14,080 bases of DNA from Rhizobium sp. Q54 (lineage in GTDB: Bacteria > Pseudomonadota > Alphaproteobacteria > Rhizobiales > Beijerinckiaceae), in the NCBI GenBank assembly GCA_945901195.1, contig CAMDKB010000060.1, forward strand, positions 1 through 14,080, written 5' to 3'. The notes under the pieces are model-generated. The model was not told the DNA's origin. It saw only the letters and a list, made by a program, of their open reading frames with translations, and searched no databases. The translations under genes and the position numbers were made by a program. Position 1 is the stretch's first letter. Each line of letters begins with the position of its first letter. Positions 1 to 6,810 of the stretch are shown one piece after another.

Positions 1-1205
1 AATTCAGATAAAAATGTAATTGCTAATTTTGAAACAACAGTTGTTACAGGAAGAAGTGGAGGAAGTGGCGGAGGTGGTGGAGGTGGTGGAGGCGGAGCTG
101 GTGGAGGCGGTGCAACCGGCCGCGCCACGGGAGGTGGCGGAGGCGGAGGCGGAGGCGGAGGCGGAGGCGGCGCAGCCGGGCGCGGAACAGGCGGAGTGGT
201 AGGCACAGCCGGTGGTGAAGGTGGTGCCGGAGGTGGCGGCGGCGGGGCCGAAGGACGCGGAACGATTGGCGGCGGCGGGGGTGACGGCGCAATGGGGCGC
301 GACACAACCGGGGGCGGCGCGATGGGAGGCAGAGGCCCCGGCCCTGCGGCAGGTGGGGACATCGTCGGCATGTGCGGGCGCGGCCCACCAACCGGAGGCG
401 GTGGCAGTGGCGGCGGAGCAACCGGGCGCGGAACTGGTGCGGGTATGATTGGAGCAGGTATGATTGGAACAAGTGCGATTGGCGGAATCGCAATTTGTGG
501 AGGGACAGGACGGGGAGCAACGGGTGCCGGGGGCGGCATGGGACGCGGTGCTATCGACGGCGGCGGAGCCTGGGGCGCAGGGGGAGCTGCTGGCGGTGGA
601 GATGAAACAACAGGAATCGCGGCGACAGGCTTCGGTGCGGGGGGTGCCTCAGCAATAACCGGAGCAGGAATCGGCGCAGGAATTGGCGCGGCCACCTGGC
701 TTGGAACCGGTACAGTCGCTGCTGGCGCGACGGGCGCAGGTGGAGCCATCGGCGCAAGTGGCGGCATAGGTGCTGGTGGCGGCATCTGGGGGGCGGGTTG
801 AGCCAGCGGCGCCGGCGGTGACACAGCAATTGGAGCCATCGGCGCCGAGGGTGCCTCAGCTCCAGTGGCCACTTCACGAACGGGCCGCGTTTCCAGTCCC
901 GCGTTGCGCGAGATAACCGGCTCGATTACGACATCATTCGGTCCGCCGATCATGATGAGATGTTCAACATTGTCGCGACGAATGATGACCAGCTGGCGTT
1001 GCCGGTCGATATCGAAGGCGTCGACCACGCCGAGCCGGGGCTGTCTGGTGCGCCCGCGGCTGGCGCCCCGGATCCGACCGCTGAAGATCAACCGCAGTAC
1101 ATAGATAATCAAAAAAACGACAATCAATATGACAAGGGCGCCAACCGCATAGGTCAGCATCACGCCCAAATCGTTGTTACCAAAAAACTTCTTCAGCGAG
1201 TCCAT
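1..1205 (-). CDS. fliO: FliO-like flagellar export protein with giant Pro-rich tail, partial at C-terminus
   Basis: The reading frame runs from ATG at 1205-1203 to the left edge with no stop, giving 401 residues with the C-terminus missing. A ribosome binding site (GAGGA, complement of 1213-1217) lies 7 nt upstream. Residues 14-41 form one hydrophobic membrane helix, followed by a basic stretch (RIRGASRGRTR). Residues 57-100 contain RLGVVDAFDID, QLVIIRRDNVEHLIMIGG and DVVIEP, which is the conserved cytoplasmic segment I associate with FliO/MopB. FliO is an inner-membrane protein that helps assemble FliP in the flagellar type III export gate. From about residue 103 the protein becomes Pro/Ala/Val-rich for nearly 300 residues, including one run of 14 and one of 10 consecutive prolines. 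FliO proteins are normally much shorter, although Pro/Ala tails occur in rhizobial homologues. It is divergent from cckA and shares a CtrA box with it. The FliO call is strong on motif, but I could not test it by search. Confidence 0.75.
   Translation of the reverse strand, partial: MDSLKKFFGNNDLGVMLTYAVGALVILIVVFLIIYVLRLIFSGRIRGASRGRTRQPRLGVVDAFDIDRQRQLVIIRRDNVEHLIMIGGPNDVVIEPVISRNAGLETRPVREVATGAEAPSAPMAPIAVSPPAPLAQPAPQMPPPAPMPPLAPMAPPAPVAPAATVPVPSQVAAPIPAPIPAPVIAEAPPAPKPVAAIPVVSSPPPAAPPAPQAPPPSIAPRPMPPPAPVAPRPVPPQIAIPPIALVPIIPAPIIPAPVPRPVAPPPLPPPPVGGPRPHMPTMSPPAAGPGPLPPIAPPPVVSRPIAPSPPPPPIVPRPSAPPPPPPAPPSPPAVPTTPPVPRPAAPPPPPPPPPPPPPPVARPVAPPPPAPPPPPPPPPPLPPLLPVTTVVSKLAITFLSE
138..170. repeat. 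In-frame hexanucleotide microsatellite, (CGGAGG)5.5
   Basis: Five and a half copies of the hexamer CGGAGG lie inside the proline-rich tail. On the coding (minus) strand every triplet is CCT or CCG, so the array encodes proline only. With the flanking triplets at 129-137 it makes 14 consecutive prolines. Gain or loss of a unit changes the tail by two prolines without a frameshift. Such low-complexity DNA is also where short-read assemblies tend to break or join wrongly. Confidence 0.85.
439..468. repeat. 15-bp tandem duplication in the Pro-rich tail
   Basis: Two adjacent 15-bp units, GCGGGTATGATTGGA and GCAGGTATGATTGGA, differ at one base. On the minus strand they encode two copies of a proline-alanine-proline-isoleucine-isoleucine type repeat. 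A decayed third copy follows at 469-483. This suggests the tail grew by local duplication. Confidence 0.75.
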
Positions 1206-1365
1206 ACTTGATATCCTCACACATCCACTTCGCAATCAAATGCATGCCATCGGCGTGCAAAAAAATTGTCGAACCGGCACAGCACGCAACCGCCGCTGGC
1301 ACGCGTGCCGCCAAAGTTCCTGACTGCCTGAAAAGGCAACAGAAGCATAGCCTCTATACAACATA

Positions 1366-1382
1366 ACATGATCCAGTCATGT
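1366..1382. repeat. Inverted repeat ACATGA-N5-TCATGT
   Basis: Perfect 6-bp arms flank the 5-bp spacer TCCAG, 14 bp to the left of the CtrA box and just upstream of the possible fliO -10. It could be a protein binding site, but 6-bp arms arise by chance fairly often. Confidence 0.35.
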
Positions 1383-1396
1383 ACGTGGGGACGACA

Positions 1397-1411
1397 TTAA
1401 CAAATGGTTAA
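1397..1411. promoter_or_regulatory. CtrA binding site, TTAA-N7-TTAA
   Basis: TTAA at 1397-1400 and TTAA at 1408-1411 are separated by exactly 7 bp (CAAATGG). This is the full CtrA consensus known from Caulobacter and Rhizobiales. Bases 1406-1413 also form the palindrome GGTTAACC. CtrA is the final target of the CckA-ChpT phosphorelay and controls flagellar genes, so the site fits both neighbours: fliO as a flagellar target and cckA as a feedback target. Which gene it serves, and whether CtrA activates or represses, cannot be read from the sequence. Confidence 0.8.
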
Positions 1412-1670
1412 CCAATTCCCGCAAGATGTTGTGCCACCTCTGATTTGCCAGCACTGCGGTTTTCCGTCAGCCGACCCGGCTTCACTGGCAGGCATTTTCG
1501 TCAAGGGATAGTGGGTGGAGACAGCAAAGGCCGTTGCAAACTGACAAAGCCCACATCATTCTGAGCCGAATCGTAATATTCTTTGCCGGTTCGCAATCCG
1601 GCTGGCCTTCCCGCTTCCCGTTCCTGAAGTCCCAGCTGCCAGCGTTTGCCGGGATCTGCAAAGTGATATC

Positions 1671-4184
1671 ATGACCCAGACGCCAACACCCGTCGCGCTT
1701 GATCGAACCGAGAGGACCGGCAGCCCCGGGCTCGTCCTGCTGCTCGCCGTCATCCTGGTGGGGGCTGTGGCGTCCTATTCTTTCTTGCCGCCAGAACGGG
1801 CAGGAAAGTTGACGCTGGGCCTGCTGGCCCTGCTCGCCATTATCGGCGTCATCGGGCTGTTTGCTTATGCTGTCGGATTTCTCCAACTTTCCGGCCAGGC
1901 CGCGCGCAACGACATCACCAAGCTGATCGCCGATACCAGCATCGAGGGCCTGCTCGTCACCGAAGGCGACACCCGCGTCCACTACGCGAACGAAACCTAC
2001 ATGACCATGTCGGGCGCCAACGACCCGGCTGACTTGCGCACAATCGAGCGTTTGTTTTCCGGCACGCCCGAAGTCTCCGAAGCCGTCTACCGGCTGGCCC
2101 AAGCTTCAAGGGAAGGCAAACGTGCAGCCGAGGAATTGCGTTTATCCCCGCCTCTGTCCGGCGACGGGCCTGTCGGCTGGTACCGTATTCGCGTTCGGCC
2201 GCTCGAGCGTTTTGCCCAGAAGCGTGCAACGCTCTGGCAGGTGGCCGACGTCACAAGAGAACGCGCACGCCACGAGAATGTGTTTCAGGAATTGCAGCAC
2301 GGCATCGATTTTCTCGATCATGCCCCCGCAGGCTTTTTTTCGGCAGACGCGACCGGACGTCTTTCCTACATGAATGCAACGCTCGCCGGCTGGCTCGATT
2401 ACGATCTGGCGCAAGTCGGCACGGGCGGCCTCGCGCTAACCGATATCCTGGCGGGCCATGGCGCTTCATTGCTACAGGCCATCACGGGCGCAGGCGGCGC
2501 TGTGGTAACTGAACAGGTCGATGTCGATCTGCGCCGCCGTGGCGGCCAAAGCCTTCCGGTCCGCCTGATTCATCGCGTTGCCTTCGCACAGGACCGCACG
2601 CCTGGCCCTTCGCGTACGCTTGTAATCAATCGCGCTTCGGGTGAGGAGCCTGCGGAAAATCTTCGCGCTGCCGAAGTGCGTTTTGCGCGCTTCTTCAACC
2701 AGACACCCATGGCCATCGCGACAGTCGACAAGCACGGCAACGTCGTGCGCGCAAACGCTGCTTTTGCAAGTCTGATCCCGGATGCACTTAAGGGCCCTGA
2801 GGGCCGCAAGTCACTTCTGTCCGGCTTCACCCCGCGCGACCATGACTCCATCAAGTCCGCGCTGGCGCTTGCCGGCGACGATCGCAGCGATATCAAGCCC
2901 GTGGACGCTGGCATCGCCAATGATGAGCGGCGATCGGCCCGCCTGTTCGTATCGCCTGCGGAGAACGCAGGAGACGGCGCCTGCGCCACCGTTTTTGCGC
3001 TCGATACAACTGAACAAAAGACATTGCAGGAAAGTTTCGCCCAGTCTCAGAAGATGCAGGCCATCGGTCAGCTCGCAGGCGGCGTCGCTCATGACTTCAA
3101 CAACGTGCTGACAGCCATCATCGGCTTTTCTGATCTGTTGCTCGCCCGCCACCGGCCGACCGATCCGTCCTTCGGCGACATCATGCAGATCAAGCAGAAC
3201 GCCAATCGCGCTGCCGGTCTGGTGCGGCAATTGCTGGCCTTCTCGCGCCGGCAGACCTTGCGTCCGCAAATCCTGCAACTCGGCGATGTCCTTGCGGACC
3301 TGCAGATTCTATTGCGCCGTCTTGTCGGCGAAAAGACCGAGCTCGACCTCAAACACGGCCGCGATCTCTGGCTGGTGAAGGCCGACATCAACCAATTCGA
3401 GAACGTTATCGTGAATCTCGTCGTAAACGCGCGCGACGCCATGCCCGAGGGCGGCAAGATCATGCTGCGCACTCGCAATGTGGATGCAGTGCAAAGCGCG
3501 GGGATCAAGGAGCCCGGCTTCATCACTGGCGAATATGTGGTGATCGAGGTTGAAGACACCGGCCACGGCATTCCCGACGAAGTGAAGGAAAAGATCTTCG
3601 AGCCCTTCTTCACCACCAAGGAAGTAGGCAAGGGCACTGGGCTTGGCCTCTCGATGGTCTACGGCATCGTCAAGCAGACCGGCGGCTATATCGCGTGCGA
3701 CAGCACCTTCGGCAAAGGCACGACGTTCAAGATATACCTCCCGCGCCATATTCCAACCGCCGAAGAAATGCCCAAGCCTGTCGTGGAGGTGAAGGCCTCC
3801 GTGGCTGCGGACGCCACCGGACGTGGCACCATCCTGCTGGTCGAGGATGAGGAAGCTGTGCGGGCTTTTGGCGCGCGCGCTCTGGCCTCGCGCGGCTATA
3901 CGGTGATCGAAGCCGGGTCTGGCGTTGAAGCGCTTGAAGCCGTCGAGGAGGCGCAAGGCAAGATTGACCTCATCGTCTCCGACGTCGTCATGCCCGAAAT
4001 GGACGGGCCCACCATGTTTGGCGAATTGCGCAAGCGCGGCATCAAGGCCAAGGTCATTTTCGTTTCCGGCTATGCCGAAGACGCCTTCGCGAAAAACCTG
4101 CCGGAAGGCGAGGAATTCGGTTTCCTGCCCAAGCCCTTCACGTTGAAACAACTGATTGAAGCTGTGAAGGGCAGCGTGGGCTGA
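1671..4184 (+). CDS. cckA: Hybrid sensor histidine kinase/phosphatase CckA
   Basis: This 837-residue inner-membrane kinase heads the CckA-ChpT-CtrA relay controlling alphaproteobacterial cell cycle and development. Two membrane helices span about 20-38 and 47-71, with almost no periplasmic loop. Two or three PAS-like regions follow (about 85-195, 210-320 and 335-450). The HisKA phospho-acceptor is His474 in GGVAHDFNN. The HATPase domain shows the N box NLVVNARDAM (582-591), the G1 box DTGHGIP (629-635), the F box FEPFFTTK and the G2 box GKGTGLGL (653-660). The C-terminal receiver has Glu725/Asp726, phospho-acceptor Asp771 in SDVVMPEMDG, Ser799 and Lys821 (PKPF). Order and length match CckA. 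The first ATG is used; its Shine-Dalgarno is weak (AAGTGA about 4 nt upstream). A CtrA box about 260 bp upstream suggests feedback from its own output regulator. Neighbouring recA and alaS are the usual rhizobial context. Confidence 0.93.
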   Translation: MTQTPTPVALDRTERTGSPGLVLLLAVILVGAVASYSFLPPERAGKLTLGLLALLAIIGVIGLFAYAVGFLQLSGQAARNDITKLIADTSIEGLLVTEGDTRVHYANETYMTMSGANDPADLRTIERLFSGTPEVSEAVYRLAQASREGKRAAEELRLSPPLSGDGPVGWYRIRVRPLERFAQKRATLWQVADVTRERARHENVFQELQHGIDFLDHAPAGFFSADATGRLSYMNATLAGWLDYDLAQVGTGGLALTDILAGHGASLLQAITGAGGAVVTEQVDVDLRRRGGQSLPVRLIHRVAFAQDRTPGPSRTLVINRASGEEPAENLRAAEVRFARFFNQTPMAIATVDKHGNVVRANAAFASLIPDALKGPEGRKSLLSGFTPRDHDSIKSALALAGDDRSDIKPVDAGIANDERRSARLFVSPAENAGDGACATVFALDTTEQKTLQESFAQSQKMQAIGQLAGGVAHDFNNVLTAIIGFSDLLLARHRPTDPSFGDIMQIKQNANRAAGLVRQLLAFSRRQTLRPQILQLGDVLADLQILLRRLVGEKTELDLKHGRDLWLVKADINQFENVIVNLVVNARDAMPEGGKIMLRTRNVDAVQSAGIKEPGFITGEYVVIEVEDTGHGIPDEVKEKIFEPFFTTKEVGKGTGLGLSMVYGIVKQTGGYIACDSTFGKGTTFKIYLPRHIPTAEEMPKPVVEVKASVAADATGRGTILLVEDEEAVRAFGARALASRGYTVIEAGSGVEALEAVEEAQGKIDLIVSDVVMPEMDGPTMFGELRKRGIKAKVIFVSGYAEDAFAKNLPEGEEFGFLPKPFTLKQLIEAVKGSVG

Positions 4185-4354
4185 AACATTTGTCGACAAT
4201 GCGTATTCCGTTTGGCCGCGAGCAAACCTGTGCGAGCCAATAAGGGGAGCCGCTTCACGGTCAAAGTTTTCACGCGCCAGTCAACGCTTTGTTGACCATA
4301 TCCATTTACTCTGTTCATCGTTGCGGGCGTTCCGCACGTGAGTGGAGACGAGTT

Positions 4355-4810
4355 GTGGCGACATTGCGTAAGTGGCAACCTGTAAACCGGCGTCCTGTGG
4401 CAAGAACCGTTTCGCCGGACCGAATTCTGGTGATTGGCGGCGCTATCGCTTTCGGCATTGCTGTTTTCAGTTTTCTCCAGCCGGAACAGCCGCGCCAGAA
4501 CGCCCAGGAAATGGCCGCAAAGCCGGCACAAACGCCCGCCGCCCGTGATCGTGCGCTACAGGAAGCCCGCCGCAGGGAAACCGAAACGCGCGCTCAGCAG
4601 ACCGCCGAAATCAAGGCCGAACAAACCCGCCAGCAAGCGAACATGTTCAATCAACGTTACAATACGGACCGCACGCCCGTGGGTACGGTCAATCCCGGCA
4701 GCCCGGACGCGCAGCCCACTACCCAGGGATTTGCTGTTGTGAAGCCCGCCCTGCCCCCCGGTCAGACCAGCAGCGGCTTCCGTGAAGTCAAATGGGGCAA
4801 GCAACCCTGA
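4355..4810 (+). CDS. Small membrane-anchored coiled-coil protein, unknown function
   Basis: The GTG at 4355 is chosen because GGAGA (4344-4348) lies 6 nt upstream. This gives 151 residues. An upstream in-frame ATG at 4289 would add 22 residues unlike a normal N-terminus. The protein starts with a short basic N-terminus (RKWQPVNRRPVAR), then one hydrophobic helix at about residues 25-41 (ILVIGGAIAFGIAVFSFL), then a charged Gln/Arg/Glu-rich helix likely to form a coiled coil at about 65-103, and ends in a Pro/Gly-rich tail finishing VKWGKQP. The topology suggests an N-in anchor with most of the chain in the periplasm. I recognise no family and no catalytic motif. It lies 170 bp after cckA on the same strand, but no evidence ties their functions. 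It is probably a real lineage-specific gene, given its consistent codon use and good ribosome binding site. Confidence 0.7.
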   Translation: MATLRKWQPVNRRPVARTVSPDRILVIGGAIAFGIAVFSFLQPEQPRQNAQEMAAKPAQTPAARDRALQEARRRETETRAQQTAEIKAEQTRQQANMFNQRYNTDRTPVGTVNPGSPDAQPTTQGFAVVKPALPPGQTSSGFREVKWGKQP

Positions 4811-4862
4811 GATTTCCATATGCCGCTTGACCCGGTCCTGCCGGCCAAGAATGATGGGCACA

Positions 4863-4900
4863 TACCAAATCGCTGAGGTACTTACCTCCGCAGGTTGGTA
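4863..4900. promoter_or_regulatory. Nested dyad, possible operator upstream of the SDR gene
   Basis: An inner perfect inverted repeat GAGGTA-CT-TACCTC (4875-4888) sits exactly centred inside an outer one, TACCAA (4863-4868) and TTGGTA (4895-4900), with 6 bp between inner and outer arms on each side. The concentric spacing suggests either a site for a dimer of dimers or a two-step RNA hairpin. No T-run follows, so it is not an intrinsic terminator. It may control the SDR gene 96 bp downstream. This is inferred from symmetry alone. Confidence 0.5.
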
Positions 4901-4915
4901 CAACGCGATAGCGCC

Positions 4916-4933
4916 TCCGCGCTTATGCGCGGA
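4916..4933. repeat. 7-bp hairpin TCCGCGC-TTAT-GCGCGGA
   Basis: Perfect 7-bp GC-rich arms flank a TTAT loop between two other dyads upstream of the SDR gene. No T-run follows on either strand, so Rho-independent termination is unlikely. It could be a regulatory site, or an mRNA structure if transcription of the small upstream gene continues through it. Confidence 0.45.
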
Positions 4934-4936
4934 AAT

Positions 4937-4964
4937 CACAATGATTGACGAGCCGATCATTGTG
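4937..4964. promoter_or_regulatory. 28-bp dyad CACAATGAT-N10-ATCATTGTG, likely operator of the SDR gene
   Basis: Perfect 9-bp arms (4937-4945 and 4956-4964) flank a 10-bp spacer, ending 32 bp before the SDR start codon. TTGACG at 4945-4950 lies across the left arm and spacer and could be a -35; a possible -10 near 4969-4975 is weak. The size suits a dimeric helix-turn-helix repressor, but no regulator gene is in the window to pair it with. Confidence 0.55.
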
Positions 4965-4996
4965 CAACCTGTTAAGTGAAAGAAAGCTGGATCGAC

Positions 4997-5752
4997 ATGG
5001 CGCAATCTGAACCAATGACCATCATCGTGACAGGCGCGGCCAGCGGTATAGGCGCGGCCTGCATGGGATTGCTGCTGTCGCAGGGCCACAAGGTCTGCGG
5101 CGTCGATCGCGATGTCATCGACGTCGGCGGCGTGGAACCGGCCGCGCTGAAACGCTTCATCGCCGTGCGCGCGGACATCAGCCATCACGCAGATTGCGCC
5201 AACGCCGTCAGCGCCTGTGTCAGGGAATTTGGTCGTCTGGATGGTCTCATTCATATGGCCGCCATCCATTCCACCAAGACCTGGAAAGAAATCGACGCCG
5301 AGGAAATGAACCGCACACTGGCGGTGAACGTGACCGGCTCCTTCCTGATGGCCCAGGCGGCAGCAATTGCGATGGAACACACCGGCGGCGGCGCCATCGT
5401 GCTGGCCTCTTCCGGTTCAGTGAACCTGTCTGGCATCGGCGGTCACGGGCGCGGCGGCACAGCCTACGTGAGTTCCAAGGCGGCCATCATCGGCCTCACA
5501 CACGCCCTCGCGCGCTGCTTTGCCCCGCTGAAAATCCGTGTCAACGCCGTCAGCCCCGGCGCGACGGAAACCGCGATGACCTCCGAATACAGCACCGAAG
5601 CCAAGGAAGCCGTTGGCAAGCGCACACTGGCCGGCCGGATTGGCCAGGCCGAAGAAATCGCTGCTGCAGCAGCATTTCTCGTCTCCCCCGCCGCCAGCTA
5701 TATCGACGGGCAGATATTGCCGGTGAACGGCGGTTCCTCATTCGGAATCTGA
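4997..5752 (+). CDS. SDR-family NAD(P)-dependent oxidoreductase
   Basis: This is a classical short-chain dehydrogenase/reductase of 251 residues, the usual length. The cofactor motif TGAASGIG (12-19) and an acidic Asp37 after the second strand suggest NAD(H) preference. Other marks are Asn111 (AVNVTGS), the active-site YxxxK as Tyr157/Lys161 (AYVSSK), SPGATET (186-192), and a typical C-terminus with DGQILPVNGG. The catalytic Ser region reads VLASSGSVNLSG, followed by a few extra Gly-rich residues (GGHGRGG) before Tyr157. The usual NNAG motif is altered to HMAA (86-89). The ATG at 4997 is chosen; a GTG at 4976 in the same frame would add 7 residues, and another ATG lies at 5015. The substrate cannot be told; neighbours suggest a catabolic alcohol/dihydrodiol or 3-hydroxyacyl step. 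It converges on the Bug gene with 38 bp between stops and is preceded by three dyads. Confidence 0.88.
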   Translation: MAQSEPMTIIVTGAASGIGAACMGLLLSQGHKVCGVDRDVIDVGGVEPAALKRFIAVRADISHHADCANAVSACVREFGRLDGLIHMAAIHSTKTWKEIDAEEMNRTLAVNVTGSFLMAQAAAIAMEHTGGGAIVLASSGSVNLSGIGGHGRGGTAYVSSKAAIIGLTHALARCFAPLKIRVNAVSPGATETAMTSEYSTEAKEAVGKRTLAGRIGQAEEIAAAAAFLVSPAASYIDGQILPVNGGSSFGI

Positions 5753-5790
5753 GCGACCATCGTGCAGCCCGGGAAGGCTCTCAATCACCT

Positions 5791-6807
5791 TCAATAATAG
5801 CGGTTGAGCGTGATGTCCTTGACCTCTGCGAGGCCCTTGGCGTCGAGCGCCGTCATCACTTTTGTCATCATGCCCTGCACTGCTTCGCCGGGGGCATAGC
5901 TAACGGACAATCCCAGCTTTTTGAATTCAGCCAATACGGCAGTGTCGGTGAGAATTTCGGCAAATTCAGCGCGCAGCAGATCGACGCGATACTGCGGTGT
6001 CCCCGGTGTAACCAGCAAGAGCCTGCCCAGCGAAGCCAGATCGGCGCGCCAATCGAGCATCTGTTCGTTTTCCACGCTCAGTTTTGCAGCTTCGAAAATG
6101 GTCGGCGCGTTGGGAAATTGCGCTGAGCGCTTGCGCGCCAGAATCGCCATCACTCGCATGCCGCTGGATGGGCCGATCAGCGCAGCCGATTCATCAGAAA
6201 CGACCCGCCCATCGACCTCGCCATTTTCCATGGCGAGCATCATTCCGCCTGTGCCTTTATAGCCGATAACCAGCCGGGCTTTCATGCCTGTGGCGGCCGC
6301 CAGAAGTGCGGAAAAATCCGTATTGCCATCTGTCTTGCCGGAACCCGCCCAAATCAAAGGTCGTTCGGACTTGATCATGTCCGCCAGCGTCGCATAGGGC
6401 GATTTGGGACCGATCAGCACGACCTTGCTTTCCGCGCTCACGCGCGCGAGCCATACTTGTTTTGTCACATCAAAATTGACGCCGGGCTCACCGAATAATT
6501 GCGCCGCAGCCACGGCCTCGCCGCCGATCAGCACAACCGATAGCCCATCGGGCTGGGCTATCTGGGCACGGCTCATGGCGATAAGCCCGCCCGCCCCCGA
6601 TTCGTTGATCGGGATCAGCCTGGCCCCGAGCCGCCGTATCAAATGCGCACCCAGCGTTCGCATATAGGCATCATAACCACCGCCGGGCGAGCCCATGGTC
6701 GTGAACCGTACCTGCTTGCCTTGATAGAACTGGCGCGCGGTTTCCTGGGCGCAAGCCGTACCGGTCCAGAGGCCCCCCAACGCCGCCAGCAGCCAAAGGC
6801 GCCGCAT
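5791..6807 (-). CDS. Bug/TctC-type periplasmic solute-binding protein
   Basis: A 338-residue protein starting at ATG 6807-6805. An N-terminal signal peptide MRRLWLLAALGGLWTGTACA probably cleaves after residue 20. The mature part shows marks of the Bug family, the receptors of tripartite tricarboxylate transporters: GSPGGGYDAYMR (39-50), which corresponds to the usual ligand-contacting PGG-x-x-D loop, and NESGAGGLIAM followed by AQIAQPDG. Family members bind carboxylates or aromatic acids in the periplasm. The partner membrane genes tctA and tctB are absent here, which is common for the many orphan Bug proteins of Bradyrhizobium-like and Burkholderia-like genomes. The frame stays open upstream to 6945, but only the 6807 start gives a proper signal peptide. 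There is no clear Shine-Dalgarno: a dispersed palindromic repeat ends 3 nt before the ATG. It follows the VOC and cupin genes on the same strand, separated by a strong palindrome. Confidence 0.87.
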   Translation of the reverse strand: MRRLWLLAALGGLWTGTACAQETARQFYQGKQVRFTTMGSPGGGYDAYMRTLGAHLIRRLGARLIPINESGAGGLIAMSRAQIAQPDGLSVVLIGGEAVAAAQLFGEPGVNFDVTKQVWLARVSAESKVVLIGPKSPYATLADMIKSERPLIWAGSGKTDGNTDFSALLAAATGMKARLVIGYKGTGGMMLAMENGEVDGRVVSDESAALIGPSSGMRVMAILARKRSAQFPNAPTIFEAAKLSVENEQMLDWRADLASLGRLLLVTPGTPQYRVDLLRAEFAEILTDTAVLAEFKKLGLSVSYAPGEAVQGMMTKVMTALDAKGLAEVKDITLNRYY

Positions 6808-6810
6808 GGC

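Larger units (their letters stand above)
1206..1670. other. Divergent fliO/cckA control region, no gene seen
   Basis: These 465 bases separate the divergent fliO-like and cckA genes. I see no convincing reading frame; the ORFs crossing it are antisense extensions of its neighbours. It holds a full CtrA box at 1397-1411 and a 6-bp-arm inverted repeat at 1366-1382. On the minus strand TATAGA (complement of 1353-1358) is a possible -10 for fliO, but its -35 is poor. From the CtrA box to the cckA start is about 260 bp, so a cckA transcript starting near the box would have a long 5' leader. No standard promoter for cckA could be assigned. Confidence 0.6.

Noticed and set aside
1..801. Long glycine-rich open frame on the plus strand
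   Set aside because: It is the complement of the proline-rich tail. The minus frame has a proper start, ribosome binding site, membrane helix and FliO motif, whereas the plus frame has none of these. Only its first 20 codons look protein-like, which I treat as a possible assembly join.
3309..4199. 296-residue antisense frame over cckA
   Set aside because: It lies wholly opposite conserved kinase and receiver domains, has no family motif, and is explained by high-GC codon bias. The same holds for the other long antisense frames at 1482-2102, 4556-5380 and 11876-12583.
4190..4199. TTGTCGACAA palindrome after the cckA stop
   Set aside because: A 10-bp palindrome without stem length, T-run or second copy; expected by chance.
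4380..4390. CTGTAAACCGG, identical to part of the 6886-6917 palindrome arm
   Set aside because: A single half-site inside a coding region with no inverted partner; most likely coincidence.
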